Part shown: piece after piece, positions 12,406 through 24,060 of the stretch | Layout of the letters: each line of letters opens with the position of its first letter | How positions within the stretch are numbered: the stretch's first letter is position 1 | Assembly: GCA_021014325.1 (NCBI GenBank) | Contig: CM037472.1 | Location: 33,628,234-33,692,233, forward strand | Direction of reading: 5' to 3' | From: Plazaster borealis | Taxonomy: Eukaryota; Echinodermata; Asteroidea; Forcipulatida; Labidiasteridae | DNA length: 64,000 nt | Notes under the pieces: generated by a model | Database searches by the model: none | Told to the model about the DNA's origin: nothing | What the model saw: only the letters and a program-made list of their open reading frames with translations | Program-made: the position numbers and the translations under genes

Positions 12406-12917
12406 CATGAGAAGACTTGGAATATATACTTCCGTTTTTGTCTTTCTTTCTCTTTTTCTCACGTGCATGAGGACCTTGCGGTAATATGCGCTATATATAT
12501 ACATAATAAGAATTGTATTATTATTACTATTATTATGCAAGAATCTCAAAGTTTCTTATAGGTACTCAATGAATGCAAATGAATATTTAAAAATAACTTT
12601 GGATTCTTAAGTAGTCTCTTAGTTCCTGCCTGTGAATTGTAAAAGATGGAGTTGTACATGTACATTCTTCCTTACAATGGATCAAGGCATGAGAAATACA
12701 GGCATTTGATTTCTCAGGATTTTTTTCCTCATTTCAGGATTTTCTGAAAAATTCCTTGAGCCTTTAAAATTGTCTTGAAAAGAAGTAAAGCAGTCACCAA
12801 AGGGAGAAAGAAATGGTCGACATTGTGCCCAAACCTGTAGTTTTGTATTTCTTGTGATACATTCACATAGAATGTGTGAACCTCATGAGTTGTAACATCT
12901 GGGAGGTTCTTACTTAA

Positions 12918-13211
12918 GGCCTGGTACACTATTGGTAATATCGAAAAACACAAATGTTCACAGATTCACACACAACTTACATGATTTTAAGTACGGTAAG
13001 TAATGGTAGAAAGGGTTCCTTAAAATATTTCAGCCTAAAATGCTATTGTTTCTGAGAAATGAGTAAAACGATCGGTCTCTTTTCACTATTTTCTTGTAAT
13101 CTCGATGACCAATTGAGCTCAAACTTTCACAGGTTTGTTTGTTCATGCATATGTTGAATCACACAAAATGTGGACACTGATTTTGAGCTGTTACCATGAG
13201 TGTACAATACC
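12918..13211 (+). mobile_element. TTAA family B element, copy 1
   Basis: It is preceded by TTAA (12914-12917) and followed by a mutated TTAC (13212-13215). It is colinear with the copy at 47762-48091, with the same ggtacactattggtaatatc start, tacatgattttaagta and ggttccttaaaatatttc blocks and gtgtacaatacc end. A central segment present in copy 2 is missing here. Confidence 0.8.
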
Positions 13212-13216
13212 TTACC

Positions 13217-15180
13217 AGGCCTGCAAACCATTTTTTGAAGTATTTCCACATTGGTTCAAATCTCATCCCTGGAAATAAAGAAGAGCTTCATAGCAATTTC
13301 ACAGCGAGATTATTTCTTGTATTTCTTAGATAAATGTATTCCTGCATAATGTATGCGTCATCCATGCAGTGGGTCCAATGTGGCACAGCATGCTTACTAG
13401 CCTTGATTTAGGAACAACATGTTAACTGCCCTTTAGCTTGAACTCAATGTTGCTACATGTAGGTCCGTTATAAGCCTTCATTTAAGGTATTGCACGAAAA
13501 CAATCCGCTAATGATAACTGATAGTTAATTTAAACTCAAAATAAATTATTGTCGGGATCACGACATTATCTCATGTCCATCAGCCGTGTACAAACAATGT
13601 ATTTAGTGCATTGGCCGTGGCATATATGTGAAAGTTTTTGTATGGTTTTCACTTTGAAACAGTATCAAAATTTGTTCAGAGCAAAAGTGTTTAAAAAAAA
13701 TTCTTTCAGTCAAATCTGGCCATGCAGCTTTTGTATTCCAGTCCCTATGTATAGTACTGTACTATACACAATTCTAGGTTGGTTGGAGTGATGTACATGA
13801 ACATGTACATGTAGAGCTGCAATAAAATGACAAACTTATGTACTGTGGATACACTGTTTACCTTATGTCGTGTGTGTGGGCGTTTTAAAATATACTGGAA
13901 TGGCGTGTCTGTAAAATCCTGGATTCGTGACATGTTCCACAATTATATCACGTACCGTTGCACACGATGTAATTGTAGCTCATGGGAATAGCTGTTTATT
14001 GGAGAGAACAAAATATTCCTGAAAGTTGATAATTGTCATTAAATATCAATTCCATCCCTACAGATTTTAGTTACGTTTTATTCCAATGTAATAAAAATGA
14101 ATAAGCCAATAAAACTTCTGATGTGAAAATGCTTTGCAGCGTACAGTTTTATTTTTGCGGTTGGGAACAAAATTCAATATATTACGACACAAAGATCAAA
14201 TTGCATAAGAAAAACACACGCAGCACTTTACAACATGCAATTGAGAGTCGTAACAAATATTTTTATTCAAGGCATTTAATGAAAAATGAGAGAAATGCTC
14301 TTCAAAAACAAACACAGAGGTCTCTTTGTTTTGATTTCAGCAAATTTATAACAATATGGATACCATTGAAATATTCTCCATATCAAGGTAGAGCCTACTC
14401 TATTGTGATGTACACATCAGGTGTGAATGATTTGACATTGGACACTTTTCACAGATCAATACACCTCACACCATCAATTGTGTTATGCAATGATGCATAA
14501 TGTACTGTGCATTTGTGTGCATTTATTTTGGGAATCAAAACAAAATTGTGAGTAAAGTTTAAGGCATGTAAATAGGCTGATGTAGAATATGCCGTTTGTA
14601 TGCTATTTATTGTTGGCCAAACCATTTCAGGTTTGGTTGATGTTTTTCTGGGTTTTTTCTCCCGCCCATAAGAACTGTACAGTGTGTAGCATTGTATACA
14701 AAACTGGCTTCTTGTTTTAAATGTTTGCTTGTGTAAAGAGTTTGCTTGTAATGGTATACTGATTACTGAAACATGTTGGAACAAACTGCATTTACCTTTT
14801 TTTTAAATTAAAAAATACAGTACGAGTGACGGTCATTGAAATTTCTATTCATGAGAAATAATTTCCCTTCGGGCCCATTTTGAAATTGCATTCATAAATT
14901 AAATACAGTTTAAGTCCTGATCCATTTTGATTGGTCGATAGGAGATCATGTGGCCATGTTTAAATGTGCAATATAAACACGGTGAGGGGTGTTTATGCGT
15001 GGCACGCAAGCTTACTCTGAGTTGGTTTATATTATTTACTCATTATACATTTTAAAATTTATTTGTGTTTTATTTTATTTTATTTATTCATAGAATTGAT
15101 TTATTCAGTTCTTATTGTTTTAATATGTAACTATTGAATTATTTATTGTTATTGCTGTTTTGTAATTTATTTTTATTTGC
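13217..15180. other. Intronic sequence without a recognised element
   Basis: AT-rich DNA with several small open frames (13549-13791, 14123-14500 on +; 14449-14784 on -). None shows recognisable motifs or splice-flanked structure. Confidence 0.4.
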
Positions 15181-15185
15181 TTGTA

Positions 15186-15218
15186 TATTTATTTATTTAT
15201 TTATTTATTTATTTATTA
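15186..15218. repeat. (ATTT)n microsatellite
   Basis: About eight tandem ATTT units, inside a broader T-rich stretch from about 15020 to 15245. Confidence 0.9.
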
Positions 15219-15865
15219 AATTTTATTCATTTATCTATTTTTTTGAGTGGGGTGTGGTTTTGGATGACAGTTTTTATTCTAGTTGGTTGAAAAGTGGAGA
15301 GTTCACAAGAACAAATTCTTTTCCAATGTGCTGTAAAGTGCAATTATTTTGTGTATAATTCTGTCCACAAGGTTTGCACAAAGATGAAATATTGCTATTT
15401 TACCATTACACCCAGCTGTTAACCATGGCACAACTCAAGCACTCCAGAGCACTAAATGCCCAGTGAGCTAATGACCACCGTTACCATAACAACACTGGTT
15501 GCTAGGATGGACATCACACTCACAATTTATCTCTGCCTCATGTCACCAATATATATTTTTTTAATGGAAGGCAGATCTTACCGCCAAGCCGACAAGTTCG
15601 TTTGTTGAAAAATGCCAGTTAAAAAATTTGAGGCAAGCAATGCGCTTAAAAACAAAATGCATTTAATGCAAGTGTTGTTCTTGTACCCTTTAACCGTTTA
15701 GAGATCATAGCGGGCCGCAAGGGGCTTGTACAAAAATGCCCAGAATGCCGCTAACGGCCGCAATATTAGACCAACTTTTGCTCAAACAACAGGGTCAAAG
15801 AAAAGGTATGGGACTGAATTGACATTTTCCAATATTTCCCATGTAAATATAGAATCTACAACTCT

Positions 15866-16001
15866 AAAACAAAACCATGTATTTCCGTTTCTTATTAATT
15901 TTCCTGAAATTTTTCCTGAAAATAGCGGTGCAAAATATGAACTATTTTCAGGAAAAATGTCAGGAAAATTAATAAGAAACAGAAATACATGGTTTTGTTT
16001 T
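15866..16001. repeat. Near-perfect inverted repeat, 60-bp arms, 16-bp loop
   Basis: The left arm at 15866-15925 (aaaacaaaaccatgtatttc through to cctgaaaatag) pairs with the right arm at 15942-16001 (ctattttcaggaaaaatg through to catggttttgtttt) with about two mismatches. The loop is cggtgcaaaatatgaa. A frame crossing it at 15726-16004 is an accident of the palindrome. Confidence 0.9.
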
Positions 16002-16034
16002 TGAGCAATGTCTGGGCGTATGGTGATGATTATA

Positions 16035-16133
16035 CAGAAATGAATGGTCTCTAAAGGGTTTTCTCAATGGAAATGCCCTTTGCAAAATGAAAATGGCCTT
16101 GCCCTCTCAAAGATATAATTCCCCCGGGCCTGC
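16035..16133 (-). repeat. Dispersed repeat P, copy 2 (partial)
   Basis: It contains ggaaatgccctttgcaaaat, gaaaatggccttgccctctc and cgggcctgca, matching the reverse complement of 59813-59905. Confidence 0.55.
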
Positions 16134-18253
16134 AGTGAAGTACGTGTCACACATCGTTATGACAAGTGCATACTTTGAGAAAATTGTACAAGATATATAG
16201 ATGGTAATAATAATGCAGAGTGAAAAACAGATTAGAAAATGTATCGTTAGATCTGAAAGAGCATTACTCAGAGTATCACAAATGTGTGGAATGCACTTGG
16301 TAGGCCTACATGAAACAAAATCACTAAAATACATAGATTATGGGATCGGTTCGGGTGTCATTTATAGGGGAGAAAATGCCCGACACAGGCATGAAATATT
16401 TAGTAACTAGCTGCATTCCTATTTTTTTAATTTTTTTTTTTTTTTTTTTTTTTGGGGGTAGCCATCGAAACTAAATAAACTGAATAAAGTTAATTGTGCT
16501 ATAGGCCTAGACCATTATTTTGATTACTGAGTTTGCAAGTCTGTGGACTGGATCCAGTGCAACTGAAAGTATTTCCTTCTTTCTCGTTGTGTTTTTCACT
16601 TTCAGCGTGGAACTCATTATCCCCTCATCTTTTTTGCAGGAAAAAAATAATAGAATTAAGCTTACACAGCCAAACATAGTACCTGTCTATATGCAGGTGA
16701 TAAAAACTTGCGCAGATGCTAATTACAAATGTAATTAAGATAACTAGACTGTAATAATTTAATGAAAAACAAAAAAGACTCAGCTGTTGCAAACTGCATA
16801 CCAACCAAAAAGACATATAATTTCAAATTTCTTTTAAGGTCACTAACATTCCTACCATGGTATGAATGCAAACAACTTTTGATGACTTAATAGAATTTAG
16901 AAATTTAAAGCGACACATTGCCTTCGGACTTTGTGCTTTGGGCTATAAAACATTTGTTATGGAATGAATATGGTTGGAAAGAAAGATGTTTTAAAAGTAG
17001 AATTTAATGATCCACACAAGTTTCCCTCAAAATTTGGTAGTTTTTCTTTTACTTTGATGAACTAATCCATTCAGCCATTTTGTGGAGTCAAACGTTTGGT
17101 TTTACAAAATGGTGGATAGTCACTCTAAGTTAATTATTTATATATGAAGCACATTAAAAATCTATGTATATTATATAAATAGAAAGAGACAGAAAACGAT
17201 GTCAATATTTGATGGCTTTAATACTTTTGTGTCCAGTCAAGCTTTGTGTAAAAGTACATACACTTCATAGACTCAATTTGAGTTAATAAAGTTGTCAGAG
17301 ATACCCACTTCCCTTATGAAAATGTTGACTACTTTCAAACTTGTATTAATATAATTATGTAAATTCATAAATGGCAACTTGAAAGTGAAAAATGTGGTTG
17401 TTGTTTTTTATATTGGGGATAGTATCCCCATTGTGTGGTTGGCTGAATGTGTGGTTGGCTGATAGGGTGTGTAATTTTGTCCACTTGTCCTAGTATGTAA
17501 TTGTACATTGCACAAATTTCTTTATATAAAAAATAATAATTTGACTTTCTGCCAAAGTCTTGTCATTGTTAGTATTTTTGTCTTTGATTTGTTTTTATTT
17601 AATGTGAGGGCCCCAAATGATCAGCTGTGCTGGATGGGTCACCCTCGTTAAATATGGTTTTAAATAAAATTAAATAAAAATCCCTGCCAACCATTTTCCC
17701 CCTTTCATTTAACATGTACTGTAGGCCTATTTTTTTTGTTTTTTGTTTTTTTTGTTATTACTATTGTTTTTTTGGGGGACCATTTAAATACTGCATGTAC
17801 AAACAACAGTACACACACACAAAATAAAAATGAAACAATATATACCTGGTAAAAGTACATGTAGGCCTACTTGTCTCCATACTGAAATCCAAAGTGGTAC
17901 GTAGCCTAGTGAGCCTGTAGATACTACGTCATTTTTGGCCTTGTGGGGTTTTTATTGTAGTCGCCCCAGCACATGTGTGTTGACTGCAATTTATACATTT
18001 TGTTAATTAAAGATCTATACATTTACTGTTAATACAGTTATAGATAGAGTTTATGAAATTTCATGGAGTCCATCTGGCTGGACTTCAGCTGCTGCGGGCT
18101 ATTTGCATTGACCTAAAAAAGGGGGGAAAGTTTCAGAGTATGATTTGACTTCTTGCATCAGCAGCAGAGACCTTCCTCATGGTGCTTCTAGCACAGTCTA
18201 TCTCATACAAAATAATTTAAACCAAACCAAGGCTGTAGGGGCAAAATCACTCA
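16134..18253. other. Intronic sequence, mostly featureless
   Basis: It contains a poly-T run at 16431-16453 that could be the tail of a minus-strand retroposon, and T-rich tracts near 17730-17775. A sequence near 16906-17110 (aatttaaagcgacacattgc onward) may be a degraded dispersed repeat. No gene-like frame is seen. Confidence 0.4.
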
Positions 18254-18480
18254 GGGCCCAATTTCATAGAGCTGCTTAAGCGGAAAATATCGCTTAACAA
18301 TTTTCTGCTAAGCAGAAATGAGCAGGATACCAATCATAAATTGTACTTGTGGCGTGGTAGTTTGGCTGGTGACCTTATTCTGCTAACCCTTACCCTAACC
18401 CTAACCCTAACCCTAACCCTAACCCTAACCCTAACCCTAACCCTAACGTGCCTAAGCAGCTCTATGAAATGGGGCCCAGG
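18254..18480. mobile_element. Stem-loop (SL) element carrying a telomere-type tract
   Basis: The inverted ends are gggcccaatttcatagagct and gcagctctatgaaatggggc. The left half contains gcttaacaattttctgctaa and gagcaggataccaatcat, shared with the SL copies at 32395, 40129 and 57824. The right half is mostly replaced by a (CCCTAA)n array. Confidence 0.8.
18383..18447. repeat. Interstitial telomere-type repeat (CCCTAA)n
   Basis: 65 bp, about 10.8 units, with one C-to-T change in the second unit. TTAGGG is the telomere motif of vertebrates and echinoderms. The tract lies inside an SL element at the point where other copies have ctgctaagc or similar. A short frame here (LTLTLT...) is only the repeat. 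Confidence 0.95.
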
Positions 18481-18488
18481 TCTGTTAA

Positions 18489-18842
18489 AGGCACTGAACA
18501 CGTTTGGTAATTGTCAAAGACTAGTATTCTCACTTGGTGTATCCCAACATACGCATAAAATAAAAAACCTGTGAAAATTTGGGCTCAATTGGTTTTCAAA
18601 GTTGAAAGAAAATAATAAAAGAAAAACACCCTTTTTGCACAAATTTGTGTGCTTTCAGATGAAAAAGAGATTCAAATATTTCAGTGAGAAATTACATTTT
18701 TTTGGTTTAAACTACATAACTTCAGAAGGAGTTGTTTCTCACAATGTTTTATATTATCAACAGCTACCCGTTGCTCATTACCAAGTAAGTTTTTATGCTA
18801 TTTTTTGGGTGAGTAATTACCAAACGTGTACAGTGCCTTTTT
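18489..18842 (-). mobile_element. TTAA family A element
   Basis: It is flanked by TTAA at 18485-18488 and 18843-18846. Ends are AGGCACTGAACACGTTTGG and CCAAACGTGTACAGTGCC, followed by a T run. The internal order is reversed relative to 5098-5464. It carries ccaagtaagtttttatg near its right end, a GTAAGT donor-like motif in the sense direction of the gene. Confidence 0.85.
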
Positions 18843-18846
18843 TTAA

Positions 18847-19978
18847 GGGTATTTATTGTTAATTTTGTATTCACAAGTTGAATGCCTAACTATCTCAGTT
18901 GATCAGTTGCAGACAAATCAAGTCACACAGCATTACTGTCACCGTAAATGAAGGACATCATGTCATTTTCTCCCAACCATGAGACTCACATAAACATTTT
19001 GTCATGTGCTAATGCCAATTTTTTTCATATCTTTTTGGTTTCAAAATAATTGGATTTAGAAATAGTGACTTTGAATTTTTTTTTAATAGAGTAGTTTTAC
19101 TACTTTTTGTAGGCTCCATATGTTTGCCATGTTGGCATGCTATTTATTTACATGCACATGTACTTAATGTAGGCACAACAAACCTGCTGCCTGTTTTTTG
19201 TTTTGTTTTGTTTTTCCTGAGACAATTTTCACTCAAAAGAATACATGGTATTGTGATAAAATCACAAGAATTTCCCATTTTCTGGTCATATGGTGAAGAT
19301 TATCAAGCAATGCATAGCCTCAAGATGTAACCATGATTATTATTCAGCATTGCTATTTGTCTTCACACACTATCTATATGTAGTTTGCATACTGACTGAG
19401 AGTGTGTGTGATTATAGGCGATTGGAGTTTATTGTCAATATTATTCCTGTCTCTCTCGAGCAAATAGTCGAGAAAGACCATAAAGGCATAATTGGTCAAA
19501 GCAATCCTGCACCAGAACACAAATTTCCTAAATCAACTATTGCCTTTCAGTCCTGCCTAACAAGCTGTTATGTCCCATTTCCTTTTCATTGTTGGTGAAG
19601 TTCAAGATCCCTTTTAGACATTGTTCAGCCCCAGAGTCCTTCGGTTAAAATTGCAGTCCCTATACTACTGATATCATTGTTGCATCTAAATTTAATGTAT
19701 AGGAAATCTAATATTTTGAAGCGATGAGGCTGTATCTGTATTGAAAATTCTAACACTGAGTACAAGAGACATCATATTTGTGATAACCCAAATTATCATT
19801 ATTATTAATATTATAATCATTTGTTTTAGTTATTATTGTTGTTTTTTGCTATCATTTGTCATACCATAACAACCCTTTAGGATTTTTTTCTCTGCATAGT
19901 ATCTTTAAAGAAAAGTCAAAAATAGATATTGAATAAACAGGCATGGTATTCTTCCTATATACTTAAGTCTGATTTCCC
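18847..19978. other. Intronic sequence without a recognised element
   Basis: AT-rich. Frames at 19124-19330 and 19290-19598 are short and unrecognised. Confidence 0.4.
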
Positions 19979-20342
19979 ACAGGCCTGAGGCCAGTGATTT
20001 CTGAGGCCAGTGATTTTTACTGGCGAGCCCGTAAATTCACAACTGAACAAGTCCAGCAGTCTTTTCAGTTGAATAATTATACCTCACTGTGTAATAACTT
20101 TAATATCTAAAAAAAGAAGTGATGTTCACATTTTGACTCTGATTCTGATAAATATCTTTCAACTCCATTAAGTATCAAAGTATGACCAATAGGACAAACG
20201 AGATAAATCTTGTCTTAGTGCTTATTCATATAAAAAAAAGTGTATAGTCTTTGTTCTTATTGATTCTTGTAAAAGGGGTGATCTACAAGAACAAAAAAAA
20301 AGCCCTGTAGTCTTGGGGATTTTCCTCCCAAATTTCCGACCT
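19979..20342 (+). repeat. Dispersed repeat K, copy 1
   Basis: It is homologous to 27430-27712 (+) and 42357-42728 (-). Shared ordered blocks are aagtccagcagtctt, gttcacattttgactctgat, gatctacaagaacaa (diverged), agccctgtagtcttg and ttttcctcccaaattt. About 360 bp and non-coding. Confidence 0.65.
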
Positions 20343-20397
20343 GAATGTGTGATAAGCACTCTGTAGTCAGTGCTTTCAGAGCTCTGCTCAGAGAGAG

Positions 20398-20515
20398 AGA
20401 AAAAATCCCCCGGCAGCCGGCACCACACCTTAGGTGGGATTTGAACGCACAATCCCCTCCCCCGCATCCTAGAGCAATGTTTTACATGTCTTCACAATCA
20501 CTAGACCACTGAGGG
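20398..20515 (-). mobile_element. SINE with tRNA-like head (partial)
   Basis: Read on the minus strand it starts ccctcagtggtctagtgatt (box A-like) and has gcgttcaaatcccacc (box B-like), spaced as in tRNA-derived pol III promoters. The anticodon region does not form a proper tRNA, so this is a retroposon head, not a tRNA gene. Confidence 0.6.
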
Positions 20516-21554
20516 TAAAATCAAATAAATTTACATTGCTCGTTATCCACAGTGCAATTATGACAATTTGTTAAAGATGCATTGCTTTGCATTCAAAAGA
20601 TTTAAGGTTTTGAAGGTAGGGTCATCAGTTTTTTTTTTCAACATAATGCTAATTTTTGGTGAAATTATCAAGAAAGACACAATAAAAGTCACCTGTGAAA
20701 GTTTCAGTTGAATACAGTGCCTACTTATTAAGAAAACTGAAGCAAAAAACCCTGTCACTGTATTTTCTTCATGAGCGTTGAGTCCACCCATTTTAGTGAG
20801 GCAACAGCAGATACCAACCGCATCTCTGGCCATATTGTGGGCAGCATTCAGATGGACACCGCCAAATTTTCAAAAGTCGCCTGCAGGCAATCTGTGAAGA
20901 TTCAAACTTTTCAACATATTTCATTTCTAGTCATCGGGGGAACTTTAGACGGAAATAATGTGCAGGATGCTTACTACCATATTTGTAAAATTACATAATT
21001 TCTTTTTGGGGTCATTATCAAAGTATAAGTTCCTACCTTTAACTGCTACAATTTGTCTAATCTCTAAACATAAAAAAAAAAACAGCTAATGTGGACTTGT
21101 CCGTAAAATGGCAAAGAAAATGCAATTTCTTCGTTAAAACTATTGATCTTCATCTTTTATAATATTATTATTAAAGAATCAACAGTAGGCCTACTTTGTA
21201 TCCTGTAATCAGTTACATCAATTACCTACGTTGTAATGTTATTATTTAATTATTATTATTTTATTTCTCTGGCTACAATTCCAGACGAATTTACACATTA
21301 AAATTTACGAGTAGCAACAGATAAAATGAAAATGTGGAGACCGAGGAGGAAACAATTAATTCTCCTGTAACCAAAAGGTTCACAGTCCGCCAACAAAAAC
21401 ATTAAATAGAGAAGGGGGAACCAGGAAATACGAAAATACGTATTGAAAATAGAAACATTAAGTATGTGACACGACATGGGAATGAAAATACTACAAGGTG
21501 AAGAAATGCAAATCCCCCTACCACGAACTAAGAGGAACATTGACGACGGTTTAT
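20516..21554. other. Intronic sequence without a recognised element
   Basis: TTAA-bounded candidates were examined here (from about 20570 to 21030), but the two ends do not form an inverted repeat. Nothing else is supported. Confidence 0.35.
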
Positions 21555-21558
21555 TTAA

Positions 21559-21931
21559 AGGGATTGTATACGTTTGGAAATTGGAACCCACTGTTTGTTT
21601 CAATCCTATATAGTTGTAGATATATGCCATAAAACTAACATGTGAAAATTTTATTTCAAAAGGTGTTAGTGTTTTTGAGATATTGCCGAAAATCTGGAGC
21701 GGTTATGTCCATGTAGGAAAATAATCTGCAATTGGAACACACAATCTGAGAAACGCTTCTCAGATACAAAATTTTGGGGATGAAAAGTAATATCTTTTTC
21801 CATAACCGCAGTACTTCTAAGTGAAAAGTTTCCCAAAATGCATTATACTATGCAAAGCTGCTGTACTTCTTACCACGTAAGTATTTATTGCCATTAATTT
21901 TCAGAGTCATTACCAAACGTATACAGACCCT
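21559..21931 (+). mobile_element. TTAA family E element, copy 1
   Basis: It is flanked by TTAA at 21555-21558 and 21932-21935. Ends are AGGGATTGTATACGTTTGG and CCAAACGTATACAGACCCT. It is colinear with 47375-47757 (attggaacccactgtttgtt, aaactaacatgtgaaaattt, gctgctgtacttcttacca). The TIR resembles family A from base 9 onward. Confidence 0.85.
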
Positions 21932-21935
21932 TTAA

Positions 21936-23125
21936 ATGAAGAAAATGTATGTTGAACAACGTATTTCAATGGGTAGACCCCCTAATATGAATTCCACAAT
22001 GCATGCAAACCCCAGAAAAACGATGATTGCTTTTAAAGTGTTGCACCTCGAGAGAGGAATTTGGTAAGAAGGGAAATCGAATGGTAGGCCTATGACTTCA
22101 GGGCATTAAACTGGCAAGACAGAATTCTTGTCAATTTAGCATAAAACACAACAGAAACACTAACAGAAAACAATACAAAAACATGTTCGACTGGAGACTG
22201 AATTAACATAATTATATGCAGCACTGTACATCCATTTTACATTCATAATATCATGGGGGGTTTTTTATTGTAAAGGAAAATTCAGTAGAATTAATATTCA
22301 CTACATAAAAGCCCCTGTGGTTTAGACTACAAAGTATCTTGTTTAAGTGACTACTAAAACGCATCAGCTAGCAGATATGACTGATTCTCTAGGAAGTTCA
22401 AGTTAACAGTATAGTTTTATAATCATATTTTCAGATATAAATGTTTAATTGATTCTTCTATACCGTGCACAATTTATATAAGATTGGTTCGAAGATTTAC
22501 TGCACAGACCATGTGCATTCTCTTGAAATTTGCCCTGCATTATGAAAACAATATCTACTTTGCATAAACTTAGTTAAGGAGTGACATAAGAGGCAATCGG
22601 ACCCAATCTGACCCATGATTTGTGCAAACTACGATGCGTGCACAAAATGTTTTTATCCATTTATCAGTCAAACATTACTATACAATGTGTTAAAAATCAA
22701 TTGGGCATATGTCAATATTTGTCACCATCTGACAGTATAATGTTGTTTGTCTCAGTACTGTTGGTTTTTTTTCTCTCTCTCTCTGTGAAATTTAATATAA
22801 CTCTCTGTCTGATGTGAACCTTACATAATGCCCACTTGGCAAAAATCAATGTCTCCACATCATTCCATATTTCGTTGTTATTTTGTGTCACGGGTTCCCT
22901 TTTGCAGTATAGAATTTGTTTTCCCCCCATTTTGGCCTGACACCTCCTTGGGCTCTACTGAGTGTTGGGGTTATGCTTTCCAAATTGGGCACAATATCCT
23001 GTCCTTTATATTGGCATCACTTTTCCCTTATGCATGACTTTATTTAATTTTGCCAAACACTTCTGAGCGCTGCAAAGGTTGAGGTTATGCTTATTTTGAA
23101 ATTGACATAATCTTGTCTAAGAGCT
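21936..23125. other. Intronic sequence without a recognised element
   Basis: AT-rich with a short CT run near 22772. No supported repeat or coding signal. Confidence 0.4.
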
Positions 23126-23242
23126 GTTTGCGGTAACACCATGTGAATATCTCTCTTGAGTAGTGTTGGTTCTGAAAAGAACCGGTGGTTAACGACTCAA
23201 CGTTTCGATCAGTATGCTCTGATCGTCTTCAGGAGAATCTTG
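23126..23242 (+). repeat. Dispersed repeat H, single arm
   Basis: gtttgcggtaacaccatgtg, gaatatctctcttgagtagt, cggtggttaacgactcaacg and tcagtatgctctgatcgtct match one arm of the large palindrome at 29753-30000. Related fragments lie at 34334-34352 and 40996-41122. Confidence 0.75.
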
Positions 23243-23539
23243 TCTATATCACACTGGCATTAACTATCTAGTGTAAGGATAATAAATTTTGATTTTTTAT
23301 GTAGAGTAGCAAAAAAGCTGTGCAGATAATTGAGACTTATGTCTGTGCTGATTCATTTCATGATCAGTGTAATAATAACTGAAGAATTGATTCCAGTTTG
23401 AAATAATTTTTTTTAAAAGGTAGTCACTTTTGTTGGATTTGTATAAATTTTCGGGAGTAGCTAGTGTTGTGTCAAAGATTCATCTGTGAAACCCTCAAAG
23501 TCCAGTACCATCTGGGAACAAGATGATCAAAACCAGCCA

Positions 23540-23900
23540 GGCTCCTAGTGGATGATACCCATGCCTACATCCTTACGGACTGTGAAGGGGGTAACCCTGT
23601 TTCAGCCCCAGGAGTAGGTGGCAACAGGCCCCTGGTGACAGTTGATTCGGGTCGACAGCCCAAATCAGTTAAGCATAGCCCTCACCTTCAAGTGGCCGTC
23701 CGGCCTTGTGATGTTATTTATTTTTGGTTTTTACCCATACACCGATGTTTGTTAGCACTGTATACTCAGTACGTTCCCGAGTCCTGTGAAAAAATATCAC
23801 AGGCATATTACTCGGGTGGGATTCAAACCCACGACCCTTGCAATTCTAGAGCAGTGTCTTACCAACTAGACTACCGAGATTGCCCGGTAGCTAGAAGCAG
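23540..23900 (-). mobile_element. tRNA-headed SINE
   Basis: On the minus strand the head (from about 23893) has box A-like tagtctagttggtaagacac and box B-like gtgggtttgaatcccacc. A body follows with tatacagtgctaacaaacat and the conserved-looking stretch 23560-23710. A + strand frame at 23548-23952 merely crosses the element. About 75 bp of the body (23716-23790) is repeated at 23973-24045. Confidence 0.75.
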
Positions 23901-23972
23901 TTCGAATCCTATGTTTTGGCAGTGGGTACCGCAACGATATAATAAATGTTAAATTTGCATCGGGAATAAAGA

Positions 23973-24060
23973 ATATTTATTTTTGGTTTTTACCCATACA
24001 CCGATGTTTGTTAGCACTGTATACTCAGTACTTTCCCAAGTCCTGTCCTTGTGATGTTAG
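23973..24060 (-). repeat. Partial second copy of the SINE body
   Basis: The stretch atttttggtttttaccc through tactcagtactttccc repeats 23716-23790 with few differences. The tRNA-like head is absent. Confidence 0.7.

Noticed and set aside
20570..21033. TTAA-bounded segment as another MITE
   Set aside because: The two ends do not form an inverted repeat and no second copy was seen.
23815..23893. Functional tRNA gene on the minus strand
   Set aside because: Box A and B-like motifs are present, but they belong to a SINE head with its body attached, and no full cloverleaf was confirmed.
23548..23952. 134-codon + strand frame
   Set aside because: It runs across a SINE in antisense; the peptide resembles no protein family.
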